From positions 17,210,712 to 17,274,711 of the forward strand of contig NC_087074.1 of assembly GCF_026151205.1 (NCBI RefSeq): 64,000 nucleotides of DNA, in the 5' to 3' direction. This DNA comes from Bolinopsis microptera. Taxonomy: Eukaryota > Ctenophora > Tentaculata > Lobata > Bolinopsidae. Each line of letters begins with the position of its first letter. Within the stretch, counting starts at the first letter, position 1. Shown here piece by piece: positions 57,001 to 64,000 of the stretch. The notes beneath the pieces are model-generated. The model made no database searches. It was not told where the DNA came from and worked only from the letters and a program-made list of their open reading frames with translations. The translations under genes and the position numbers were made by a program.

Positions 57001-59804
57001 ATAAATCCCATGGAAAAAGCGCTCTTGATGAATCGCTAATGAGAATTGAGAGCGGGAATTGGAAAAAGGACGGTCAAGCAAAACCCTTGCAAATCTTATC
57101 GAAGATATCCCCTCTAAGAGTTACTCCCAAGCAAAGCCAAAAAGAAAAGAAAAGGGGGGACCCCCAACCCATGTAGGCGTAGCTGAGACACCTCACAGCA
57201 AGTAGACCAAAGTGGCTCTTGCTTGTGAAAGGTGTATCAACTCCCCGCTTGGTTCAGCTAGGCCTGATGGAGTTCTCTTCCAATTATTCAATTAGACAGT
57301 TATATATAGTATAGCCTTCTGAAGCAGCCCACAAGTGAGCCAGAAAGAAGGTTAACCTATTTTATTCCAGCTGTTGTGAGCCTAATGATCATTATGAAAG
57401 TCTGGAAATAGAGATCAAGTTTCTAGCTAACTCGTTGAAACTGAAAAGACGTTGAAACTGGGATAAAAAAACATTACACGAACGCCCAAAAAGATGAACC
57501 AATTGATATGAGGCATGAGCAACGTTTAAAATTGAACAGCGTTTTAACGTTGTATTTAATTTTAGATTGTGAATGAAAAGTTCTTAAACGTTTTATAGGC
57601 CAACGTTGGTTAATTTTAAAGGTAAATTTTTTAACGTTGAACTATTTCATGCACGAAAACCCATTTATGATGAAGATGATAATATGCGATATTAAACACT
57701 GATCATGTACACATCTTTTAACATTTTTACTGCTTAACGACTGCTTTTCTTACTTACTGTATAAAAAATGGATTTAAAAATCATTTTCTGGAATAAAAAA
57801 AAGTTTTAAAAAATGAAAAAAAATCGGATTTTTGATGGTTTTGAGTGCCTTCTAGCGTTCATATTAATGTCCGTTCATAATTATGTCCGTTCATTTAATG
57901 TCCGTCTAAATAAGGTCCGATAAGGTATTTAATAGTTGAATCTATATTGTGTCAAATATTGCATTCAGTTTAGCCAATTCTGACTAATTGACTACACGAG
58001 TATAAAACAAGTTATCCTACTATATCCCCAGGTCTGCAATGTACGACTGAAGGTGTCCCGACAACCCGGTGTGATAGACTCCACAACGAAGGAGTCACCA
58101 TAGAGTGCGATGTTCTGGGAGTGCCAGCCCCCAAAGTCTGCAGAGCAACCTCCTGCTGGTGTGTTAGCAGTGCTGGAGATGAAATACCCGGCACCAGAGG
58201 TAACCAGGATATAACATGTCCTGAGCGGGCAGATGCTTGTGTTTTGGAGAGAGACGGGGGAGTGGTAGCTGCTGATATTTGGGGACTGCCTCTTCTTGGA
58301 TCTGTTTATCCACAGTGCGACATTTGGGGCAGATACCGTAGTAAACAGTGCAGGAACGGGGAGTGCATCTGTGTGGACACTGTCTCAGGTGTACCACTGG
58401 AGGACACTAGCTGTCTGTCTGACACAACAACTACTCTCTACTCCAGCTACTTTGGCGAGGACATTCAAATAGAACCTCTTGTTGAACAGTCCCCGTCTTC
58501 CTGTTTGTCACAGCAAGAACTGGTCAGTCTGAATTTAACAGACCACGAGATCTCAATGAAGCTGCCACTCTGTTCAGCTGACGGTGGTTATTTCCCTCAG
58601 CAGTTCAGATCGGATATTGGGTCGTGGTGGTGTGTTGACCCCCAATCTGGCGAGGAACTATCAGGTGGGAGAGGAGCTCGACACACCCTGCCCTGTTCCG
58701 GAGCTGGACTCGGTCAGGTTCTGTTCCAGTCCGTTAAAATACCAGGGTGTGTAACGGATGAGATAGTCAGGGTGGTTAAAGAGGATGCTAGCAGTGGTCT
58801 AACCTGTGAGGATTACCTCTACCACTCTGTTCAGTGTTTAGATGATGATGGTAACCAGTGCTTCTGTGTTACCTCTGACACGGGCATCCCTCTCTCGCTC
58901 TCCTACTCTCGCCGCTTCCTGCTGTCCTGTCCGGACATGCCGGAGACAGCGTGTTTGAGGGAGCAGTTCCAGGCTTGTTCTGACGACACAACCCCGCTAC
59001 TTCTCTCCTCTTGTCCTGAGACGTGTGATCGGGAAACGGGCAACTTCCTTCCTCTTCAGTGTGATAATGATACTTGCTATTGTGTCAACATTATTACTGG
59101 CCTGGTAATTTAAATAGCTAGCTTTGACTTTCTTTTCAATTAATTAACTTTCTTTTCGATCATATATTGTGATAGACCAGCTCACTCAATTTCACCAAGC
59201 AATTTAACACCACACCGGAATGTTTGCAGGAAATCCCGTACAGTCATGGTCGAGCAGGAGGGTTCAAGTGCTCTGAGTTTGGTAGGATTATGGAGGATAA
59301 CAGAACAGTGTGTCAGAAGCAGGAGGACAGGAGGTGTGATGCTGTCTACCACGACTCACCTGGTATGTCAAGAAACTTAACTAACTTAACCAAGAATTAA
59401 AGCAAATAAATACAGCTACTTTGATTAAAGTACAGCTGGTATGACCATGTTACTAATAAAGTAATGACAGCTGTTTGTTTACACTTGGATATTATCATGA
59501 GATCATATCCACAATGATATCATGTGATCGCTGATCGCTCATAAGTTTTTTAAACAGCTTAGTTGCATAAAAAGTTGACGATGGACGCTTTCAAATCAAA
59601 TCTCCAATTTTCTCACTAATAAAAAAGAGAAAGAATCAACCAATGAAATGAATATAGAAAATCTCTGAACTGTGTCTTCTCTCAGCGACAGAAGGATGTC
59701 ACATCTTGTGGTGCGAGGGAGAGAAGTACAGCGCTAAACAGTGTGACGGAGATGAGTGCTACTGTGCTGATCCTGAAACAGGTACACGCCTCTCACTTGA
59801 GTAA
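33031..59804 (+). CDS. Giant secreted protein: signal peptide, VTEKP repeat stalk, TIL domains, thyroglobulin type-1 repeats
   Basis: Eighteen exons with fully consistent phases: 33031-33088, 33540-42485, 42620-42723, 42953-43031, 43213-43328, 43804-43921, 44060-44183, 45634-45713, 45888-46070, 51729-51899, 52132-52201, 52327-52445, 52568-52658, 52777-52876, 54635-54797, 58032-59104, 59230-59362, 59686-59804; total 11,847 nt, 3,948 residues. Exon 1 is a signal peptide (MLRLPPLIFLISSLFSLSN). Exon 2 encodes an acidic head, about 300 octapeptides of type VTEKPVVE, a 59-residue unit repeated about 2.3 times (41760-42230), and the first CWC thyroglobulin motif. Exons 7-8, 9 and 10 each encode a TIL (trypsin-inhibitor-like) domain. 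The rest is about twelve thyroglobulin type-1 repeats (CFCV, CWCV, CICV, CYCA cores with following PGT). Such domains inhibit cysteine and serine proteases; an extracellular inhibitor or matrix role is inferred. If the last donor (GTACAC, 59781) were used the end would differ. Confidence 0.88.
34200..41720 (+). repeat. 24-bp coding repeat (VTEKPxxE octapeptide), about 300 units
   Basis: Units such as GTAACTGAGAAGCCCGTCGC + AGAA vary mainly in the V/A/I positions (PVVE, PVAE, PIVE, TPVVE). The frame is kept throughout despite a few short units (EKPVTEKP). Longer blocks are duplicated: 35757-36290 recurs at 38751-39284 (offset 2,994 nt), and about 38270-38600 recurs at about 40160-40490. The P-E-V-K-like composition predicts an extended, disordered stalk. 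The opposite strand is also free of stops for long stretches, which is a by-product of the repeat. Confidence 0.95.
44128..45330 (+). repeat. 60-bp tandem repeat made of an exon end plus its splice donor, 20 copies
   Basis: The unit contains the last 19 codons of exon 7 (TIL domain, SEPAPEGSQCKGQVTR) and the adjoining 5' splice site CAG|GTAAGCC. Twenty nearly identical copies follow head to tail; 18 keep the GT of the donor, two have GAAAG (about 44543, 45083). In the coding frame each intact GTAAG gives a TAA stop, so splicing from the first copy is required to keep the protein open. Confidence 0.95.
46966..49179. mobile_element. 2.2-kb non-autonomous DNA element with 40-bp inverted ends and TA target
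   Basis: The ends TATGGACACGTTCATTTGAG and the mirrored CTCAAATGAACGTGTCCATA are perfect for about 40 bp, flanked by TA (46964-46965 and 49180-49181), as in Tc1/mariner-type elements. The interior has no transposase but contains a repeated block of about 300 bp (47690-48375, three partial copies starting CTTGCCCCTATTT) and many scattered GTGACAAAGTAAAC-like words on both strands. Confidence 0.8.
47690..48375. repeat. About 300-bp tandem repeat inside the TA element
   Basis: Three successive copies start TGACAAAGTAAACATRTCTT at about 47690, 48010 and 48310; the third is short. They share GCCCCTATTTT, AGAACATCAGAGCTCAAG and CGATCCAAACTACGAAAAAG. Confidence 0.85.
49397..49966. repeat. 253-bp direct repeat, two copies
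   Basis: Copies 49397-49649 and 49713-49966 begin GGGATACTGAAGGGAAAGG and end GCCTCTTGATTTAT, with about 63 bp between. They differ at only a few bases (CGCCGGGC versus CGCTGGGC). No coding. Origin unclear: a local duplication or paired terminal repeats of a lost element. Confidence 0.85.
50382..50914 (-). CDS. Small secreted LU-domain (Ly6/uPAR three-finger) protein, antisense in an intron
   Basis: Two exons on the minus strand: 50914-50781 (ends phase 2 at gtacgt) and 50613-50382 (acceptor AATTTCAG), joining in frame to about 121 residues. Exon 1 is a signal peptide (MLIFLALVGALLTVADG) followed by VQCYEC, the usual first Cys pair of LU domains. Exon 2 has further cysteines and ends TCGSDGCNSN, close to the C-x(n)-CN terminal signature. 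The eight cysteines suit a four-disulfide three-finger fold. No hydrophobic GPI tail is seen after the final CN, so it is probably freely secreted. The family includes receptors' modulators and venom components; nothing here shows which. A CCCCCCTTTCAG acceptor-like site ends 2 nt before the ATG. It lies wholly within intron 9 of the opposite-strand giant gene. Confidence 0.8.
51340..51560. repeat. Imperfect tandem repeat of about 140 bp
   Basis: The blocks around 51345-51420 and 51490-51560 share ATGGATGGTACT, GACAAATTTTAATTGCATTT and TTCGGATC. The minus-strand frame spanning it is an artefact of the duplication. Confidence 0.7.
53132..54557. mobile_element. TACCTTATCGG element, copy 1 (complete)
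   Basis: The ends TACCTTATCGGACC and GGTCCGATAAGGTA are perfect inverted repeats, flanked by 7-bp duplications gcttaat at 53125-53131 and 54558-54564. Just inside both ends GTCCGTYCA-type words repeat many times (subterminal motif cluster). 1,426 bp, no transposase. It lies in the intron between exons 14 and 15 of the giant gene. Confidence 0.85.
54813..55060. repeat. 34-36-bp tandem repeat (GCGGTAATAGTGCCCCC)
   Basis: About seven copies of a unit containing CTAACAGTGCGGTAATGTGC and a variable run of C. The same repeat reappears at 55830-55915 at the start of the second 856-bp duplicate. Confidence 0.9.
55163..55838. mobile_element. TACCTTATCGG element, copy 2 (3'-truncated)
   Basis: Begins TACCTTATCGGACC and follows copy 1 closely, then stops at GATGAATCGCTAATG where the 34-bp repeat resumes, so the right half is lost through the segmental duplication. 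Confidence 0.85.
55951..56319 (+). mobile_element. tRNA-derived SINE
   Basis: The insert begins with a tRNA-like head (55961-56031): acceptor-stem partners CCAGGTA and TGCCTGG, A box TAGCGCAGTTGG and B box GGTTCAAATCC. A unique body of about 250 bp and an A-rich end (TTTAAAAAAAT) follow. The uninterrupted sister sequence at 55085-55100 (TTTTATAT|CAGAAATC) is the empty site and fixes the insert borders. No clear target duplication. The anticodon stem is weak, so this is not a working tRNA gene. Confidence 0.85.
56388..57927. mobile_element. TACCTTATCGG element, copy 3
   Basis: Left end TACTTTATCGGACC (one change), right end GGTCCGATAAGGTA. It contains an extra stretch near 57690-57850 compared with copy 1. 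The flanks do not match each other, as expected if the left flank came from the segmental duplication. Located in the intron between exons 15 and 16 of the giant gene. Confidence 0.85.
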
Positions 59805-60628
59805 GAGAATCTCTTGTGAGAAGAGGAATGGTTCTTTTTTTCTTCTTTTTTTTGACTTTTCAATATGAGGGCCAGCGAAGAGTCCACAGCAATTGTGTGG
59901 AACTGATTTTGCAGTTAAGCTGAAATCGATTGACGTCTTCTGCCCTATCCAGTCGAGGATTCCTTAGCCTGGACATTCTTTATATACATGCATAACTATA
60001 GTTTTCGCATGTATACATACCTGTTCAAAAAAGTTTTAAATCAATTGCCTCCAAATTTTAAATACCTCACCAAAAAATCTAACAAATAGTTTTTTTTTCT
60101 ATTTCTGTTTCTATCCGTCTTACTTGTTGATGACTTACTCGGAACTAAAAGGAAAAACTCGCCTATTTGAGTATAATCTTTTCTCAAATTTTCCAAAATT
60201 TTCAACTTAATTGACGTCAAGTTTACAAAAGTTTACATAAGCTGACAAGTGTTATGTGCAGTCTTGTTATGTGCAGTCAGCAGGCTTGCAGAAATGTTGC
60301 CCTGACTCATCGCCAGCTTCTACATAAAAACATAAATACTAAAATATTATATACTACTGTATATTATTATTACATTAAATAGTACTATACGTGCTGTTTG
60401 AACTATCGTGGAATTTCAATACTTTAAATTTAAAATGTCCGTACTAGAGTCCGGACCCTCCGCGCACTAGCTAGGACGTGATGAGAACACTTACAACTGC
60501 AAAATCATAACCCAGCCTTTAATACGATCATAAACTAAAATATACAACGGAATAATATTTATAGCATTGTATGATGTGGCGGTTTTTTGAAATGAAAATA
60601 CTTTGTTTGGTTGTTGCAGCAGTTTGTG
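59805..60628 (+). other. Region between the two thyroglobulin-domain genes
   Basis: 824 bp, A+T-rich, no AATAAA seen (an ATTAAA occurs at about 60373). A polypyrimidine-rich acceptor-like GGTTGTTGCAG ends at 60619, 9 nt before the next ATG. The stop at 59802-59804 and a fresh signal peptide downstream argue for two genes, but a shared transcript cannot be excluded. Confidence 0.55.
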
Positions 60629-63600
60629 ATGAATATTTTTATCGTTACACCCCTTCTGTTGACCCTAATTTTAGGAGACGCAATTGACTACGCAGACTTT
60701 GGTCGCTCTGACTTCTCGTGCGGGAGTAACGGGCAAGTGCTGTACAGCAACCTGACGGTGTGCCAGCTGCAGGAGCTGATGCTGTGTCCCAGTACGTACT
60801 ACCCTCAGTTTGATGCGTATCTCAGACCCCTCGCCTGCCCGCTGCCGCTCTGTTATCCTGACGGTCAGTTCAAGAAGAAGATATCTCTTAAAATAGTTTA
60901 TTCGGAGTTTTTTTTCAATCGCTATCTAGATGTTTAACTAATAATCGATCATTCTAAGAATAAGGTCCGTTTTTCCGGAATTGTTGCACTTAAACTATAG
61001 CACTCAGACTAGCCCATTATGAATATTAATCTCAGATTTTGAACAACTGAATTTCAGGAAGTTATCATACTCAACGGTGCCTAGGTGATGTGTGTGGTTG
61101 TGTGGATAGAGAAACTAGCGCTAGTATACCAAACACAGTACACACTCACGGTGTAAAGGTTAGTAGACAAACTCAGTTATTGGGGAGTTGAAAATCATTC
61201 ATTTCTAAACCATCATAAAATTAATATTTCTTATTTAGTCGTCTCACAATTTGCACGCCTTTAGAGATGTGACGAGGAAGGGAACCTAATCGAGGACAAG
61301 AGGTCGACCTGTGAGAAAGAGAGATCTAAGTTCTGTGAGCCTCAGTCTCTGGACGGTATCAGGGTGGTACCTCCAGACTGTCCCGCTCTCCACTGCATTG
61401 GCACTGGTTAGTGAACGCTAAATTAGTCTTTAGCTGGATTTTCAATCATTTTCGGTTGTAACAGAGAACAGCAACTTCACGCAAAAATAAATAGTTTCTC
61501 GCAGAATGCCACCTGAAACTTTGGGTAAAAGTTTCGCCATCCACAACCGGCTATTTACAGCTTCATTATAGTTATATACTTTACTTTGTTATAATATGAA
61601 TGTGGTTATATACTTGGTTAATAATGAACAATGTTATCTAGGATTATTCAGTCCTCTGCAATGCAGTAACGCTGAATGTCACTGTGTAAATGTAAACACT
61701 GGTGAGGAGTACCCGGGTACCAGGAGTGATGAGGTCGGAACATTTGACTGCGACTACGCCGGCAACACCTTCAACATCGAGGAGGGTAATGGGGGGCTTT
61801 GTGGGGAACAGGTATGTGTTAAACATGTTGAAACTGTGTTAAACATGTTGAAACTGTGTTAAACATGTTGAAACTGTGTTGAACATGTTGAAACTGTGTT
61901 AAACATGTTGAAACTGTGTTCAACATAGCTCCGCAATAAAACGACACTTATTTCTTTTTTCACAGTTTTTCTCATGGAAAAGGGATTGAAATTTACTTGA
62001 ACAGAAATTGCATTGAATCTAAATAGTTGATTTATGTTTATGTTATTGAAGCTTGGTATTGGTACTTTATAGTTGGATTTATGTTATTGAAGCTTGGTAT
62101 CGGTACTTTTGTATAGAGGATAGCTCTAATGACTCCTTCCTCAGACGGAGAAAGAATGTGACGGAGAAGGAGAGTGGTTTGTTAGGGAGCAGTGCACGTC
62201 TGAGTACTGTTACTGTGTCTATCTGGACAGTGGGGAGGTCCTCGTTGGATCTGAACAGGTATGGGGACTTATTAGATGAAACAGCGTACAGTAATATAAT
62301 AAATTAAAGCTGATTAATAAATCTTGAAAATAACGTTAAATTGTTATTTTAACTCAATAGAAAATTTGGATTAAAAGTTACTTTTGAATAATACCGCCAC
62401 TTTTACAAGTTAATGTTTTCTGGCAATTTTCCTCATCTTCTTTAGTCTCATGAAATTATCCTGGTGCAGCGATCCATCGCAACGTATGTATATTTATCTG
62501 GCTTAATTTAAAATTACAATATTGTAGTCCATATACAAAATTAAATCGACCGCGTTGCATATTGTGATAAATTAATCGTTCCAGTTTTTAATTAATAAGA
62601 AGGAATAAAAATCAGTTTAGCTAAAAAGATCAATAAAAACACCGTGTTTCAGGTGGTAGGTGTGCCTGTGTGTCCCGCTCTGATCGACACTAGAACTAAG
62701 TGTCAAGTCCAGCACGACAGGACATGTGTTAAGACGTTCCAGGGAGGTGAGCTTGTTGGAGAGTGTCAGACTACACGGTGCAATGAAGATGGGAGCTTCC
62801 TAACTCAGTACTGCAGCCAGGAGACATGCTGGTGTGTTGATAGAGAGTCAGGGGAGAGGGTCCTGGAGACTGAGTTCCAGCAGGGTACACATTACTGTAA
62901 CGAGGTATCGGAGAGGGTCTACCTGCCTCCTTGTCTCCGACAAGACGCTCTGATCTGCACTGATGAGGGACTGTATGCTAGCATGCAGTGCGATGAAGTG
63001 AAGTGTTTCTGTGTCTACTCTGACTCCGGAGAGGGTGTGTCAGGACAGTTTGAGGTGATGAATACTGTTGAGTGTGCAGAGAGGAATGATACTCGAGGTC
63101 CGTGTCAGAAGGAAAGAGACCGTACCTGTGAAGGTGATGAGGACTGTTCCGTGCTAACATGTGATGAGGAGGGTAACTACCTGGCTCTCCAATGTCTCAG
63201 AGGTGATGTGTGTATCTGTGTCGACCAGAGTTCTGGACAACTCACCTCGCCTGCTTCACATGTGGTATCAGACGTGATATGTGCTCCTGACGGGGAGTTG
63301 ACAGAGTACCCGGAGTGTTTTAACCAGGATGAGCTGGAATGTGACGGCAGTGGAACTTCTCTCCATCTCAGTGCTACAATGATGGAACTTGTTTCTGTAT
63401 GTACGGAGAGGTAGATGGAGAATGTCTGGAAGATTCTAGAACGCACTGTGAGCGAAGAAGAGAATACCAATGCGATGACAACGAGGACTGTCCTATCCAG
63501 TGTGACAGTGAAGGGAAGTACGGACAGTTTAATTGCGAAGATAACCTTTCTGAGGGCCGGTGTGTGGCAGGAGGGTTCTTTAAACCTCACCACTGTACTG

Positions 63601-64000
63601 GTGACATCTGTTACTGCGTGGATATCAATACTGGAAATGCGATTATAGACACCCTGAGCCAAGGAAACGACTTCTACTGCTCGCCAGATGGACAAATAAC
63701 GGACAGAACACTTTGTCAGGAACAAACCTTCTACTCTTGTGATGACTCTGGATATTTCCTCCCAGTTCAAGAAGTAGAAGGAAGGTTTGAATGTTTGCAC
63801 ATTGATACTGGAGCACCTAATTACCATGACAGTGTATGTGCACCATCCTACGACCTGAGGACTGAATGCCAAAAAGTGAGTGATGACAGGTGCCCGTATA
63901 TTTATCAGGGAGTATCTTATGTTCCAGATACGGGATGTGAAACAGTGCAATGCGACCCTGACACTGGTCTCTTCCTGGCAAAGCAGTGTCACAAGGGCGT
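60629..64000 (+). CDS. Second secreted thyroglobulin type-1 repeat protein (partial, runs off the window)
   Basis: Exons: 60629-60863, 61058-61158, 61265-61406, 61642-61811, 62145-62258 and 62653 onwards, with consistent phases. The first residues MNIFIVTPLLLTLILGDA form a good signal peptide, then a Cys-rich region with LACPLPLCYPDG. At least eight thyroglobulin type-1 cores follow (CGCV, CHCV, CYCV, CWCV, CFCV, CICV, CFCM, CYCV). These 65-residue disulfide modules often inhibit cysteine cathepsins. The frame breaks at about 63350: upstream reading runs to a TAG at 63412-63414, whereas the domain continues in another frame (SPSQCYNDGTCFCMYGE) to 64000. The pattern suggests one missing base in the A-run of GGAAC at about 63350. 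The long opposite-strand frame there is a shadow. It lies 0.8 kb downstream of, and is related to, the giant gene's C-terminal half. Confidence 0.82.
61812..61930. repeat. 20-bp tandem repeat in intron 4 of the second thyroglobulin gene
   Basis: About six copies of GTGTTAAACATGTTGAAACT directly after the donor at 61812 (GTATGTG). The last copies have GTGTTGAAC and GTGTTCAAC variants. Confidence 0.9.

Noticed and set aside
63177-63992. Minus-strand 271-codon frame
   Set aside because: Shadow of the Cys-rich thyroglobulin exon on the plus strand, which has domain cores throughout.

Overview
The window comes from an animal nuclear genome. It has spliced genes with GT-AG introns, an LU (Ly6/uPAR) protein, a TRP cation channel, thyroglobulin type-1 and TIL modules, an RDM1-like DNA-repair gene, non-LTR retrotransposon remains, a tRNA-derived SINE, many DNA transposons and TTAGGG telomere-type repeats. 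The A+T-rich noncoding DNA and this gene set suit a marine invertebrate, perhaps a cnidarian, but no species marker was seen. I worked out exon structures by hand from open frames, splice signals and phase.

Layout. 1-2,200: A+T-rich DNA with two tiny DNA elements. 2,227-9,074 (+): RDM1-like gene whose largest intron holds a 5'-truncated LINE, itself split by a 3.1-kb hAT-like foldback element. 9,823-11,150 (+): two tandem GNAT acetyltransferase genes. 11,151-13,150: three more tiny elements. 13,151-16,525 (-): TRPC-like channel gene with a frame break. 18,413-19,779: near-perfect foldback palindrome. 22,930-30,890: a three-level nest, in which a 35-bp minisatellite is split by an element carrying a TTAGGG/TCAGGG tract, and that element is split by a 5.6-kb hAT-like element loaded with about 133 copies of a 32-bp minisatellite. 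33,031-59,804 (+): an 18-exon gene for a secreted protein of about 3,948 residues (signal peptide, about 300 VTEKP-type octapeptides, three TIL domains, about twelve thyroglobulin type-1 repeats). A small LU-domain gene (50,382-50,914, -) lies inside its largest intron, and several transposon copies and a SINE lie in other introns. 60,629-64,000+ (+): a second signal-peptide thyroglobulin type-1 gene that runs off the window.

Together: the two thyroglobulin genes look like adjacent duplicates encoding secreted, disulfide-rich, probably protease-inhibiting or matrix proteins. In most genes with a visible start codon, an intron-type 3' splice site lies 2-22 nt before the ATG, which fits spliced-leader trans-splicing or short 5'UTR introns. 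Two or three frame breaks in otherwise sound genes (TRP channel, second thyroglobulin gene, possibly RDM1) may be single-base assembly errors.
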